Below, in pieces: positions 29,627-38,653 of a stretch of DNA of 64,000 nt (positions are counted from its first letter, which is position 1; each line of letters opens with the position of its first letter). Made by a program: the position numbers and the translations under genes. The notes beneath the pieces were generated by a model. The model did no database searches and was not told where the DNA came from. It was given only the letters and a program-made list of their open reading frames with translations. The stretch lies in contig NZ_LT707006.1 in NCBI RefSeq assembly GCF_900155865.1, forward strand, positions 3,016,577 to 3,080,576, in the 5' to 3' direction. The DNA is from Bacteroides bouchesdurhonensis (GTDB lineage Bacteria > Bacteroidota > Bacteroidia > Bacteroidales > Bacteroidaceae).

Positions 29627-31102
29627 ATGAAGAATGTTCTGTTAATTAGTACCGTGGCACTGCTATTAGCAGTACCCGTACGCAGCCAAGATTTGAATCG
29701 CGACAGTGTGCCGACTGTCAATGTTTATAAAAACGCAGACGAAATACCATTTTTTCCGGGAGGAGTGGATGGTTTCCATCGTTTTGTAGAGAAAAATTTC
29801 ATTGTTCCAGCAGAAGTTTGGCGAAACGGAGGAGGAAATGGTAGCAAATTACGATTTATTATCAGAAGGGATGGAGTGGCATGTGGACTTAAACGTGATG
29901 GTATGCCTCTTCCTTTGTACGAAGAATGGAAACGACTGTTTAGTATTATGCCTCTTTGGACACCGGCAATGATTAAAGGATATCCTGTTGATGTGGAATA
30001 TTCTTTATTTGTCTCACTATATGATAGGAAAACGGGCTTTCCTTTTCATATAGTGAGACTGATGAAGGATTTAGGAAATTATGACGACCCTAATAAAGAA
30101 TATAGAAAAGGTATAAATGAAGAGGAGGCGGAAGAATTAGTAACAAAAGTAAGTGAAATTGTGAATATTACCCCTGAAAATGGGAGAGTAACTTCACTTT
30201 TGATAAGACTATATGTCTCTTTAGGAAAAAACGACGAGGTGATTCCTTTTGCCAAAGAAAGTGTGGAAAAGGTGCGTGATTTGGGAATAAAAAAGAGAAA
30301 TATAGACAAGAATAGACCTTGGTTTATTGCGAAAGGTGCAGAGATTAGAACTCCTTCTAATTATGACAGTAAACTGTATATGAATGTGGCACTGGCATAT
30401 GCCCTTGCGTGTGATGTCGCTGGAAGCAAAGAGCAAAAAGAGAAAGCATATGAATATGCCCTTAACGTAGTAGATGAACGTATTTTTTTGAAAGATATCA
30501 AAAAAACAAAGAACGATTATAAAAATGAAACGTACCGTCGTCTGATGGCAGAGAAACAGATTTTAGCGGCAAGCTCCACTTCTCCCGGTGTAACCTTGAA
30601 CAGTTCGGAACGTTCGGCGATTTTTAATCATGGGTGGGTGAGCAGTGAAACAATGCGAACAATAGACAGAAATATAGAAGAAGGCAAGATAGATAATCCG
30701 CGCATTCGGCAGATTAACACTCATCTTAAAGAAATGGACGAAGAACGTCGTAAGAATCCTCCGATCAAGAGAGATACTCTCTATCTGTATGGTCTGCGTG
30801 CAATGGCAATTGATTTGTCGGAAGGTCAGGAAGCTTTGAACCGCTATGTAGACAGTATGCAACAACGTGAGAATGTAGGTTCTGAACTGAAATCCTATCT
30901 TTCCAAGCTGGCGGAAAACAGGCGGAAACATGCTGCGGTATTAAACGACAGAGAGGCGGTTGTCCGTAGTCTTGCGGGGTATGCTCCTATCAATGCAGAA
31001 GGCGAGAGCAAGGTAGCACAAAAACAGCGGGCGAAGGAATTTTATAAATATCGGGATGCCATGAAAGCGGTGTATCCATTGAAGTGGTTGTGGAAGCAAT
31101 AA
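29627..31102 (+). CDS. Secreted protein with a TonB-C-terminal-like domain
   Basis: The 491-aa protein has a signal peptide (MKNVLLISTVALLLAVPVRS, then QD). Residues 38-130 resemble a TonB C-terminal domain: PFFPGGVDGFHRFVEKNF, LRFIIRRDGVACGLKRDG, MPLWTPAMIKGYPVDVEYS. The remaining ~360 residues are helical and charged, with possible tetratricopeptide-like stretches (ARALAY-type YMNVALAYALACDVAGS). There is no N-terminal membrane anchor, so it is probably not a classical energy transducer. It ends the four-gene group and is followed by a hairpin at 31161-31202. Confidence 0.6.
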   Translation: MKNVLLISTVALLLAVPVRSQDLNRDSVPTVNVYKNADEIPFFPGGVDGFHRFVEKNFIVPAEVWRNGGGNGSKLRFIIRRDGVACGLKRDGMPLPLYEEWKRLFSIMPLWTPAMIKGYPVDVEYSLFVSLYDRKTGFPFHIVRLMKDLGNYDDPNKEYRKGINEEEAEELVTKVSEIVNITPENGRVTSLLIRLYVSLGKNDEVIPFAKESVEKVRDLGIKKRNIDKNRPWFIAKGAEIRTPSNYDSKLYMNVALAYALACDVAGSKEQKEKAYEYALNVVDERIFLKDIKKTKNDYKNETYRRLMAEKQILAASSTSPGVTLNSSERSAIFNHGWVSSETMRTIDRNIEEGKIDNPRIRQINTHLKEMDEERRKNPPIKRDTLYLYGLRAMAIDLSEGQEALNRYVDSMQQRENVGSELKSYLSKLAENRRKHAAVLNDREAVVRSLAGYAPINAEGESKVAQKQRAKEFYKYRDAMKAVYPLKWLWKQ

Positions 31103-31160
31103 GTGTTTTTTAGAGTTTCCTCTCAAACAAAAACACATGCGCAATACACCTCATTGAAAA

Positions 31161-31202
31161 GAAAGCATAGCTCCGATCTTTTAATATCAGAACTATGCTT
31201 TC
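31161..31202. terminator. Bidirectional hairpin after the 25827-31102 group
   Basis: A perfect 10-bp stem (GAAAGCATAG at 31161-31170 with CTATGCTTTC at 31193-31202) closes a 22-nt loop. It lies 58 bp after the stop of the TonB-C-like gene. Confidence 0.6.
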
Positions 31203-31208
31203 AATCTT

Positions 31209-31472
31209 CTATTTCCGTTTCTGTCCGTTATTATATATCTTTTTAAACATTACTTCCAACATTTCAATCGGAAGAGCCACATAACTAGAACAAGCAGGTT
31301 CAACCCTTCTCGACAAATCACTAAATTTGATCTCTACTTGGGAAGATTTCTTTATTTGTGCCCTTACCAAACATGCGTACAAACTCTTAACCGTAGACTG
31401 AACCAATTCCTGATCTGATCCATCAACAATCTTTTTTGAAGAACCCGACAAGGTAATATAATAGTTAATCAA
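31209..31472 (-). other. Short open frame of doubtful status
   Basis: An 87-codon minus-strand frame starts only with TTG; no ATG and no promoter core is near. The product (TLSGSSKKIVDGS, YVALPIEMLEVMFKKIY) is not recognised. It could be the 3' end of a decayed gene, because the frame continues a few codons upstream of the TTG without a start. The stretch 31473-31580 holds nothing else I can name. Confidence 0.25.
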
Positions 31473-31581
31473 AGTAAGTACAAATTTCGGGCTGACCCCT
31501 TATATATTGCATACGTAGTTCTTATTGTGTAGATAAAAATAATATTTTAAGCCTTCCTGACAGGGATAGTGATTTATGAAA

Positions 31582-31613
31582 AAAGCTCTGGAATATTTGA
31601 ATTCCAGAGCTTT
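31582..31613 (-). terminator. Terminator of the tRNA-Asp gene
   Basis: A 12-bp perfect stem (AAAGCTCTGGAA with TTCCAGAGCTTT) with an 8-nt loop. In the minus direction it is followed by a T run, as expected after the tRNA. Confidence 0.75.
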
Positions 31614-31639
31614 ATCTTTAATTTTTCTTTTGCTTTAAG

Positions 31640-31713
31640 CGGTGCGCACGAGGCTCGAACTCGTGACCCCATGCGTGACAGGCATGTATTCTAACCAACT
31701 GAACTAGCGCACC
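31640..31713 (-). tRNA. tRNA-Asp (anticodon GTC)
   Basis: The minus strand folds as a cloverleaf: acceptor GGTGCGC/GCGCACC, D-arm GTTCAGTTGGTTAGAAT, anticodon stem CATGC/GCATG around the loop CTGTCAC (anticodon GTC) and T-arm with GTTCGAG. The discriminator is G at 31640. CCA is not encoded, as is usual in Bacteroides. Confidence 0.95.
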
Positions 31714-31765
31714 AACGTTTTTATTTTATTTTAATTAACCATATACATCCTCACGAATGCGGATG

Positions 31766-31795
31766 CAAAGGTAGATGTTTTTTTGAAACCTGCAA
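31766..31795 (-). promoter_or_regulatory. Promoter of tRNA-Asp
   Basis: Minus-strand -7 box TACCTTTG (31766-31773) with TTG (31793-31795) 19 nt upstream, a good Bacteroides core about 53 nt before the tRNA. Confidence 0.75.
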
Positions 31796-31846
31796 GAGCT
31801 ATTGTATCTTTTTTCTCAAAAAGTGTTTTTATTGAGAATTATCCTG

Positions 31847-31854
31847 TACATTTG
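31847..31854 (+). promoter_or_regulatory. Promoter -7 box of the aminotransferase gene
   Basis: TACATTTG, predicted start near 31861, 21 nt before ATG 31882. This position argues against the in-frame ATG at 31783, which would lie upstream of transcription. Confidence 0.65.
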
Positions 31855-31881
31855 CAGGCATTACATCAAATAGAAAATAGA

Positions 31882-33198
31882 ATGAAAAATACACCAATTG
31901 AACGACATGTGATTGATGAAACAATAAATGAGTTTCAAATTGTCGATTTTTCCAAGGCAACAATTCGTGAAGTGAAAGCTATTGCTTCGAAAGCTGAAGC
32001 TGTATCCGGCGTTGAATTTATAAAGATGGAAATGGGAGTTCCGGGACTTCCCCCTTCTGCTGTTGGAGTAAAAGCAGAAATAGAAGCATTGCAAAACGGA
32101 ATAGCAAGCTTATATCCTGATATCAATGGTTTACCGGAATTGAAAAAGGAAGCGTCGAAGTTTATCAAATCATTTATCAATGTAGATTTGAATCCGGAAG
32201 GCTGCGTGCCCGTAACCGGATCTATGCAGGGGACATTTGCTTCTTTTCTGACTTGTAGCCAATGTGACGAAAAGAAGGATACAATTCTGTTTATTGATCC
32301 GGGATTCCCGGTACAGAAACAACAATTAGTAGTCATGGGTCAAAAATATGAAACCTTTGATGTCTATGACTACCGCGGAGAGAAGCTGAGAGAGAAATTA
32401 GAAAGTTACCTGAGAAAAGGAAATATATCTGCTATTATTTACTCAAATCCTAATAATCCGAGTTGGATTTGCTTAAAAGAAGAAGAATTACAGATTATTG
32501 GTCAATTAGCAACTCAATACGACGTTATTGTTTTGGAAGACCTAGCCTATTTTGCAATGGATTTCCGCCAAGACTTAAGTAAACCGAATCAGGCTCCTTT
32601 CCAGCCAACAGTTGCTCATTACACAGATAACTATGTATTGTTGATCTCAGGTTCAAAAGCATTTAGTTATGCAGGACAACGTATTGGTGTCAGTTGCATC
32701 TCGAACAAATTATATCACCGAAGCTATCCCGGATTAACGAAACGTTATGGTGGAGGTACATTTGGTACTGTTTTTATTCATCGGGTACTTTATGCGCTTT
32801 CTTCCGGAACCAGTCATTCGGCCCAATTCGCAATGGCCGCTATGCTAAAAGCGGCGAATGAAGGTCGCTACAACTTCTTGGATGAAGTAAAAGTATATGG
32901 CGAAAGAGCCAAAAAGCTGAAAGATATTTTCCTTCGTTACGGATTCCACTTAGTATATGACAAGGATCTTGACGATCCCATAGCTGATGGATTCTATTTC
33001 ACCATTGGATATCCTGGAATGACCAGTGGCGAACTGGCTAAGGAATTGATGTATTATGGTGTCAGTGCAATTTCATTGGTCACCACAGGAAGTCACCAGG
33101 AAGGATTACGTGCATGCACTTCTTTCATTCAAGATCACCAATATGAACAACTTGAAGAGCGAATGAAACTATTTGCTAAGAATCACCCTATTACCTGA
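31882..33198 (+). CDS. Pyridoxal-phosphate-dependent aminotransferase, class I/II
   Basis: With the start at 31882 the protein is 438 aa. It shows the fold-type I pattern: GVPGLPPSAVG and PDINGLPELKKEASKF near the N-terminus, VTGSMQGTFASF (cofactor phosphate loop), YSNPNNPSW (Asn of the NPxNP motif), VLEDLAYFAMD (Asp/Tyr) and LISGSKAFSYAGQRIG, where the Lys of SGSK binds pyridoxal phosphate. An Arg near the C-terminus (GLRACTSF) fits the carboxylate-binding Arg. The substrate is unknown; it is a single gene with its own promoter, head-to-head with tRNA-Asp. Confidence 0.88.
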   Translation: MKNTPIERHVIDETINEFQIVDFSKATIREVKAIASKAEAVSGVEFIKMEMGVPGLPPSAVGVKAEIEALQNGIASLYPDINGLPELKKEASKFIKSFINVDLNPEGCVPVTGSMQGTFASFLTCSQCDEKKDTILFIDPGFPVQKQQLVVMGQKYETFDVYDYRGEKLREKLESYLRKGNISAIIYSNPNNPSWICLKEEELQIIGQLATQYDVIVLEDLAYFAMDFRQDLSKPNQAPFQPTVAHYTDNYVLLISGSKAFSYAGQRIGVSCISNKLYHRSYPGLTKRYGGGTFGTVFIHRVLYALSSGTSHSAQFAMAAMLKAANEGRYNFLDEVKVYGERAKKLKDIFLRYGFHLVYDKDLDDPIADGFYFTIGYPGMTSGELAKELMYYGVSAISLVTTGSHQEGLRACTSFIQDHQYEQLEERMKLFAKNHPIT

Positions 33199-33300
33199 TT
33201 TATAGATATTCTGAATACTAAAATTCATAAAACTGGTCCTTAATGATAAAAAAATAGGAAAAAAAGAAGGATATTCCGTTTTTTTTCTTAATTTAGGGGC

Positions 33301-33891
33301 ATGAATATCAATTCCGACATATTTAAGATTGAGTCTAATAATGTTTTGCCGTCACGAGGAAAGATTTTAATATCAGAACCTTTCCTCCGTGACACAACAT
33401 TCGGGAGGTCTGTAATTTTACTGATTGACCATACCGAAGAAGGAAGCATGGGATTAATAATCAACAAACGGCTTCCACTATTCACTAATGATATTATCAA
33501 AGAATTCCAATATCTAGATGATATACCTCTTTATAAGGGGGGACCTGTAGCAACCGATACATTATTTTATCTCCATACGTTAAGTAATATCCCCGGTGCG
33601 CTTACCATAGGTAAAGGACTTTACTTGAATGGTGACTTTGATGAAATAAAAAAATATATGTTACAAGGAAATGATGTCAATGTACCCATCCGTTTCTTTT
33701 TGGGATACTCCGGTTGGGAAGGTAAACAATTAGGTAATGAAATCAAAGAAAACACTTGGCTAGTCTCTGAAGAGGAAAATGACTATCTGTTAAACACGAA
33801 TATCAAAGGAATGTGGAAACAGGCCTTGGAAAAACTAGGTAGCAAGTATGAAACATGGTCCCGTTTTCCACAAGTACCTTCTCTTAATTAG
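33301..33891 (+). CDS. YqgE/AlgH family protein (UPF0301)
   Basis: The 196-aa protein shows the family signature: [23 protein letters not shown] near residue 20, [11 protein letters not shown], and [13 protein letters not shown] followed by [12 protein letters not shown]. The function of the family is not settled. The length is normal. It is a single gene, followed after 14 bp by convergent GNAT coding sequence. Confidence 0.93.
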   Translation: MNINSDIFKIESNNVLPSRGKILISEPFLRDTTFGRSVILLIDHTEEGSMGLIINKRLPLFTNDIIKEFQYLDDIPLYKGGPVATDTLFYLHTLSNIPGALTIGKGLYLNGDFDEIKKYMLQGNDVNVPIRFFLGYSGWEGKQLGNEIKENTWLVSEEENDYLLNTNIKGMWKQALEKLGSKYETWSRFPQVPSLN

Positions 33892-33905
33892 CCGATTTCT
33901 TGTTT

Positions 33906-34445
33906 TTATTGTTTAGTAGGATTAAGACATTGAAAGATGATAGCATCTTTATATGTACTTTCCACTTGCAACCAATTTTTCAATAATCCACATTGGACAA
34001 ATCCACAGGAAGTAAATAATTTGATGCAAACTTCATTATCGATAGCGACATGAGAATATAACTGACTTAGAGACAGAAAATCAAAAGCATATTCGCAAAG
34101 TAATCTTAAAGCGTCCGTTGCGTAACCTTGCTGGCGATAATCTTTATGGATGGCTATTCCCACTTCACCACGGGAATGCAATGGAGCAAAGTCTGTGATA
34201 TCGATTGTCCCTAAAACACAATGGTCTGATTTACGCAAAATCATAAGACGTAGCTGTTTATCCGCAAATATATCACATTGAGAACCTTCAATATATTGCC
34301 GCAGCACATAACGGGAATAAGGTACAGTAAAATTACTAATATCCCACAAAGAAGGATCATTCTCCATTTCATACATTATGTCCATATCTTCGGGCTCTAC
34401 TGCACGAAGATAAATACGGTCGTTCACCAAGAATGTTTTTCGCAT
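33906..34445 (-). CDS. GNAT family N-acetyltransferase
   Basis: The ~179-aa protein has the RimJ/RimL-like layout: LRAVEPEDMDIMYEMEN near the N-terminus, GTIDITDFAPLHSRGEVGIAI (beta4 region), and the acetyl-CoA loop DYRQQGYATDALRLL. It acetylates an amino group of an unknown substrate. The start ATG at 34443-34445 leaves 7 bp after the upstream membrane-protein gene; an alternative ATG at 34478 would add 11 residues and overlap that gene by 26 bp. Confidence 0.85.
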   Translation of the reverse strand: MRKTFLVNDRIYLRAVEPEDMDIMYEMENDPSLWDISNFTVPYSRYVLRQYIEGSQCDIFADKQLRLMILRKSDHCVLGTIDITDFAPLHSRGEVGIAIHKDYRQQGYATDALRLLCEYAFDFLSLSQLYSHVAIDNEVCIKLFTSCGFVQCGLLKNWLQVESTYKDAIIFQCLNPTKQ

Positions 34446-34452
34446 TTCTTTT

Positions 34453-34902
34453 TTAATCTTTGTTGATATGAAGTTCATTTCTAAGTCTCTTTTCGCTTGG
34501 CAGACAGAAAAGAGAAGCAGTCAGACAGATCAGCATACACAGATTTCCCGTATTACTGAAAGTCAGATAATAACACAGCAAATTCAAAAGGATAGCAACT
34601 TCAAGCAATCCCAACCGGACATTACTCAATTGTACATAACGTTTCAAAGCAAGTGTTATAGTCATGTGGTCAATCTTCTTTTTCAGTACCAGATTAAATA
34701 ATTTAAGAGAAAGAGGTACGCAAACAGCAGTCAACAATATGCCGAAAGTTTCAAAATAATAGGTGGCGCGTACATCGTCTGCAAGAGTGCCAACAGGAAA
34801 AAGCTCAAACTCTCCTGCCCCTAACAAAAATGCAGGTAGGACCCAAAAGAAGACATAACTGATATTTAAGTTTCTGACAGCACGTTTTATTTGTTCTTCC
34901 AT
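34453..34902 (-). CDS. Small inner-membrane protein of unknown function
   Basis: The 149-aa protein has four hydrophobic segments: about 15-35, 52-72, 100-116 and 120-133. There are charged ends and no recognisable motif. It lies between recR and the GNAT gene, all on the minus strand with small gaps, so co-transcription from the recR promoter is likely. Function is unknown. Confidence 0.7.
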   Translation of the reverse strand: MEEQIKRAVRNLNISYVFFWVLPAFLLGAGEFELFPVGTLADDVRATYYFETFGILLTAVCVPLSLKLFNLVLKKKIDHMTITLALKRYVQLSNVRLGLLEVAILLNLLCYYLTFSNTGNLCMLICLTASLFCLPSEKRLRNELHINKD

Positions 34903-34930
34903 GTTCGTTCAAGAAAAAATAATTAATGAT

Positions 34931-35548
34931 CTATACAGTTCCGGTAAATAGAGTCCGATTCACAATACTACGTCCCAGAGTCACTTCGTCAGCATATTCA
35001 AGTTCGTCACCGACAGAGATTCCCCGTGCAATCACACTAAGCTTTACGTTCATCTTTTCCAATTTACGATAAATATAGAAATTAGTAGTATCACCTTCCA
35101 TTGTAGTACTCAATGCCAGAATAACCTCATTGATTCCTCCTTCCGCTACACGCTGCACCAGGCTTTCAATTTGCAGATCGCCCGGTCCTACCCCATCCAT
35201 TGGAGAAATAACGCCACCCAATACATGATAAAGTCCCCGATATTGCTGCGTCGCTTCCACCGCCATCACATCACGAATATTTTCGACCACACAGACAGTT
35301 GAAGCATCCCGCTGAGAGTTACTACAAATCTGGCATATTTCCGTATCGGAGATATTATGGCATACTTTGCAATACTTCACCTCACGTTTCAATGTCATAA
35401 TAGAGTTTCCGAAAGCTTCCACAGTAGCTGTATCCTGACGGAGCAGATGCAGCACAAGTCTCATTGCTGTCTTGCGCCCGATACCGGGCAGTTTGGAAAA
35501 TTCGCCAACTGCTTTTTCCAGCAGTATAGAAGGATATTGTTGATTCAT
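34931..35548 (-). CDS. recR: Recombination mediator protein RecR
   Basis: The 205-aa protein begins with the helix-hairpin-helix ([20 protein letters not shown]), followed by a four-Cys zinc finger (CKVCHN...CQICS) and a Toprim domain ([24 protein letters not shown]). The C-terminus ([20 protein letters not shown]) is typical. It loads RecA at gaps together with RecFO. Full length. Confidence 0.96.
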   Translation of the reverse strand: MNQQYPSILLEKAVGEFSKLPGIGRKTAMRLVLHLLRQDTATVEAFGNSIMTLKREVKYCKVCHNISDTEICQICSNSQRDASTVCVVENIRDVMAVEATQQYRGLYHVLGGVISPMDGVGPGDLQIESLVQRVAEGGINEVILALSTTMEGDTTNFYIYRKLEKMNVKLSVIARGISVGDELEYADEVTLGRSIVNRTLFTGTV

Positions 35549-35581
35549 ATAAATAAATGATCGTTCTATCGATTACGACCG

Positions 35582-35589
35582 CAAAGATA
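35582..35589 (-). promoter_or_regulatory. Promoter -7 box of the recR operon
   Basis: The minus strand reads TATCTTTG, 34 bp before the recR ATG. It lies back to back with the symporter promoter. Confidence 0.65.
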
Positions 35590-35622
35590 CAGATATTGTT
35601 TTTAAATACCTATAAAAAATAT

Positions 35623-35630
35623 TACCTTTG
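35623..35630 (+). promoter_or_regulatory. Promoter -7 box of the sodium:solute symporter gene, almost no leader
   Basis: TACCTTTG ends only 8 nt before ATG 35639, so the transcript would be leaderless or nearly so if this promoter is used. Confidence 0.6.
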
Positions 35631-35638
35631 CAGCCGAT

Positions 35639-37093
35639 ATGATGATACTTGCCACTATTACATGCTATTTTACGGCATTATTGCTAATATCCCGTATCAC
35701 CGGATATAAAAGCGATTCAAATGCAGCGTTCTTTAAAGGAGAGAACAAATCACCTTGGTATGTGGTCTCTTTCGGCATGATCGGTGCTTCTATTTCCGGA
35801 GTAACATTTATATCTGTACCGGGCATGGTACGTGGAATGGACATGACGTATCTGCAAACTGTATTCGGATTCTTTTTCGGATATATGATCGTAGCCCACG
35901 TACTCCTTCCTTTGTATTACAGACTAAACCTAACCAGTATTTACGGTTATCTGGGAACACGAATCGGAATACGTTCCTATCGTACCGGATCTTTTTTCTT
36001 CCTGTTATCGCGTATGTTAGGAACTGCTGCTAAATTATATCTAGTCTGTCTTATTCTTCATACCTATGTATTTCAGGAATTACACGTGCCTTTCTGGGTA
36101 ATAGCAGTCGGTTCGGTAACTTTAGTGTGGATATATACTCACAAAAGCGGAATTAAGACAATCGTATGGACAGATACTCTACAGACCTTCTGCTTGATTG
36201 CAGCATTACTTTTCATCATCTATTTCACAATTCAAAAACTGGATATTGGTTTCAATGGCATTATACAGGCCATTCAGGAGAGTGAACACAGCCGCATTTT
36301 TGTATTTGATGACTGGATCTCCCGACAGAACTTCTTCAAACAATTCTTCAGTGGCATCTTCATTGTGATTGTAATGACCGGATTGGATCAGGACATGATG
36401 CAAAAGAATCTTTCCTGCCGAAATTTGCACGAAGCCAAAAAGAATATGTATTGCTACGGTTTTTCTTTCATTCCACTGAATTTTCTATTCCTATGTCTTG
36501 GAATTCTGTTATTGGCTCTAGCCGGTAAAATGCAATTGGAACTCCCTGCTATGAATGATGATATTCTCCCAATGTTTGCAACACAAGGATATCTGGGACA
36601 AGCGGTATTGGTACTCTTCACGATTGGTATCATAGCAGCAGCCTTCAGCAATTCAGATTCCGCTTTGACAGCAATGACTACAAGTGTTTGCATAGATCTA
36701 CTCAATACGGGAAAAAATACGGAAGAAATCTCACGTCGTAAAAGAAAAATAGTCCATTTGCTACTTTCCGCTCTATTGGCATTTTTCATTTGCCTGGTAG
36801 AAATGCTAAATAATAAAAGTGTAATCGATGCAATATATATCATCGCATCCTATACATACGGTCCATTACTCGGAATGTTTGCTTTCGGATTATTCACCCG
36901 CAAACATACCAATGACCGTTTAGTTCCATTTATAGCCATAGCTTCACCCTTATTTTGTTATATAGCAGATTGGTGGGTAAACAAAGAATTTGGATATAAA
37001 TTCGGTTATGAGTTGCTTATGTTGAACGGAGCACTTACCTTTGCAGGATTGATGGCTTTGTCCACAAAAGAGAATCGACTGAAAACGCCTTAA
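35639..37093 (+). CDS. Sodium:solute symporter family transporter
   Basis: The 484-aa protein has about 13 hydrophobic segments, with motifs of the SSS family: SFGMIGASISGVTFISVPGM near 45 and GLDQDMMQKNLSCRN near 250, followed by IAAAFSNSDSALTAM. It moves a small solute with sodium across the inner membrane; the substrate is not predictable. The second in-frame ATG follows at once (MM), so the start could be either codon. Confidence 0.88.
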   Translation: MMILATITCYFTALLLISRITGYKSDSNAAFFKGENKSPWYVVSFGMIGASISGVTFISVPGMVRGMDMTYLQTVFGFFFGYMIVAHVLLPLYYRLNLTSIYGYLGTRIGIRSYRTGSFFFLLSRMLGTAAKLYLVCLILHTYVFQELHVPFWVIAVGSVTLVWIYTHKSGIKTIVWTDTLQTFCLIAALLFIIYFTIQKLDIGFNGIIQAIQESEHSRIFVFDDWISRQNFFKQFFSGIFIVIVMTGLDQDMMQKNLSCRNLHEAKKNMYCYGFSFIPLNFLFLCLGILLLALAGKMQLELPAMNDDILPMFATQGYLGQAVLVLFTIGIIAAAFSNSDSALTAMTTSVCIDLLNTGKNTEEISRRKRKIVHLLLSALLAFFICLVEMLNNKSVIDAIYIIASYTYGPLLGMFAFGLFTRKHTNDRLVPFIAIASPLFCYIADWWVNKEFGYKFGYELLMLNGALTFAGLMALSTKENRLKTP

Positions 37094-37108
37094 TCAAGGC
37101 ATCTTTCG

Positions 37109-37190
37109 TTTATTAATAAAAAGGAATGGAGTTTATGCATAAACGGCACATTAGTTTATTAATAAATGGTTTAGTGAGTTTATTAATAAA
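37109..37190. repeat. Array of four palindromes with a 23-24 bp period
   Basis: Three exact copies of the 12-bp palindrome TTTATTAATAAA (37109-37120, 37155-37166, 37179-37190) and one variant palindrome GTTTATGCATAAAC (37131-37144) have centres 23, 23 and 24 bp apart. The array fills the gap between the symporter stop and engB. It may be an operator array or a simple tandem repeat. Confidence 0.75.
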
Positions 37191-37219
37191 AAAGAATGGT
37201 GAATTAATTGACAAGAATT

Positions 37220-37825
37220 ATGGAAATAACAAATGCAGAATTTGTAATGAGTAACACAGATGTGAAGAAATGTCCGGCAGGAACATTCCCCGAATATGCT
37301 TTCATCGGTCGTTCCAATGTGGGCAAATCAAGTCTTATCAATATGCTGACTTCCCACAAAGGACTGGCTATGACATCTTCCACTCCTGGAAAAACGATGC
37401 TCATCAATCACTTCCTGATAAATAATAGTTGGTATCTGGTAGACCTTCCGGGATACGGCTATGCAAAACGTGGGCAAAAAGGCAAGGAACAGATACAGAA
37501 AGTAATCGAAGATTATATTCTGGAACGGGAACAAATGACCAATCTGTTTGTGCTCATAGACAGTCGTCTGGAACCTCAAAAGATAGATTTGGAATTTATG
37601 GAATGGTTAGGAGAAAATGGTATTCCTTTCTCTATTGTTTTCACTAAATCAGACAAGTTAAAAGGTGGCCGCCTGAAAATGAATATTAATGCCTACCTGC
37701 AAGAATTACGGAAACAATGGGAAGAGCTTCCTCCTTATTTTATTTCATCATCAGAGAACCGTACCGGGCGCACAGAAATCCTCGACTATATTGAAACCAT
37801 AAACAAAGAGATAAATACAAAGTAA
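37220..37825 (+). CDS. engB: Ribosome biogenesis GTP-binding protein EngB/YsxC
   Basis: The ~201-aa GTPase has G1 [11 protein letters not shown]3 [11 protein letters not shown] and G4 FTKSDK, with the family-specific YAFIGRSN context. It helps to assemble the large ribosomal subunit. The start ATG at 37220 gives the family N-terminus ([14 protein letters not shown]); an in-frame TTG at 37208 is less likely. It lies 2 bp before the DUF4923-like gene. Confidence 0.95.
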   Translation: MEITNAEFVMSNTDVKKCPAGTFPEYAFIGRSNVGKSSLINMLTSHKGLAMTSSTPGKTMLINHFLINNSWYLVDLPGYGYAKRGQKGKEQIQKVIEDYILEREQMTNLFVLIDSRLEPQKIDLEFMEWLGENGIPFSIVFTKSDKLKGGRLKMNINAYLQELRKQWEELPPYFISSSENRTGRTEILDYIETINKEINTK

Positions 37826-37827
37826 AA

Positions 37828-38427
37828 ATGAAAAGAAAGTTATTCTTTGCTGCATTCGTAGCAGCATTTTCAATGATGGCAAACAACAGCCAAGCACAGT
37901 CTTTAAAAGATCTATTCAACAAGGACAACATTTCGAAGGTAGTAAACGCTGTAACAGGTCAAGCCCAAGCTATCGACATGACCGGAACTTGGAGTTATGA
38001 GGGTTCCGCGGTAGAATTTGAATCCGAAAACCTGTTAATGCAAGCAGGAGGAGTTGCCGCAGCTTCTGTAGCTGAAAATAAATTGAACGAGCAACTGACT
38101 AAAGTTGGTATCAAAGCTGGACAAATGAGTTTTACTTTCAATGCGGACAGTACTTTTACAAGCAAGGTAGGTAAACGTACCATGAATGGAACTTATTCAT
38201 ATAATGCTGCAACCAAACAGGTATCATTAAAATATCTGAAACTGATAAATCTAAATGCCAAAGTAAACTGTACTACGGAATCTATGGAATTACTTTTCAA
38301 TTCGGATAAGCTTCTGAAACTATTAGCTTTCATTGGTAGCAAAAGCAATAGTACTGCACTGAAAACCGTCAGTTCATTAGCTGAAAGTTACGATGGTATG
38401 ATGGTAGGATTCGAATTAAAAAAATAG
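37828..38427 (+). CDS. Secreted lipocalin-like protein, DUF4923 type
   Basis: The 199-aa protein has a signal peptide (MKRKLFFAAFVAAFSMMANN, cleavage near SQAQ) and then a small beta-rich domain with TGTWSYEGSAVEFESENLL and MSFTFNADSTFTSK, as in DUF4923 proteins of Bacteroidales. Function unknown; probably periplasmic. It follows engB after 2 bp. Confidence 0.8.
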   Translation: MKRKLFFAAFVAAFSMMANNSQAQSLKDLFNKDNISKVVNAVTGQAQAIDMTGTWSYEGSAVEFESENLLMQAGGVAAASVAENKLNEQLTKVGIKAGQMSFTFNADSTFTSKVGKRTMNGTYSYNAATKQVSLKYLKLINLNAKVNCTTESMELLFNSDKLLKLLAFIGSKSNSTALKTVSSLAESYDGMMVGFELKK

Positions 38428-38468
38428 GTACCTAATTACGCTATAATGGCGTTTTGGATACCTTTTTT
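38418..38468 (+). terminator. Imperfect hairpin with T run after the DUF4923-like gene
   Basis: AAAAAATAGGTA at the gene end pairs imperfectly with GGATACCTTTTTT, with an inner ACGC/GCGT stem. Confidence 0.5.
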
Positions 38469-38576
38469 GAAGTGTCAAACTCCCAAACAAAAAAGTTCGC
38501 ACACCTCCAATTCGTAGAGAAAGAGAATACATAATAATTCTTTAAATAAAATGCCGTTTATATGGCAAAAATGTTA

Positions 38577-38584
38577 TAATTTTG
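38577..38584 (+). promoter_or_regulatory. Promoter -7 box of asd
   Basis: TAATTTTG, 69 bp before the asd ATG. Confidence 0.6.
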
Positions 38585-38653
38585 CAGCCAATTCTTTACT
38601 ATTCGGCAGAATAGGAAGATAATCCGATTATTCACATTTAACAAAAGAAAAAG

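Noticed and set aside
31783..31881. Upstream ATG for the aminotransferase gene
   Set aside because: A promoter -7 box at 31847-31854 lies downstream of it, and the extra 33 residues do not look like the family.
36454..36843. Minus-strand frame of 129 codons inside the symporter gene
   Set aside because: Antisense shadow of a membrane protein gene.
37097..37207. CRISPR array before engB
   Set aside because: The repeated unit is only 12-14 bp and palindromic, the period is 23-24 bp, and there are no spacers or cas genes.
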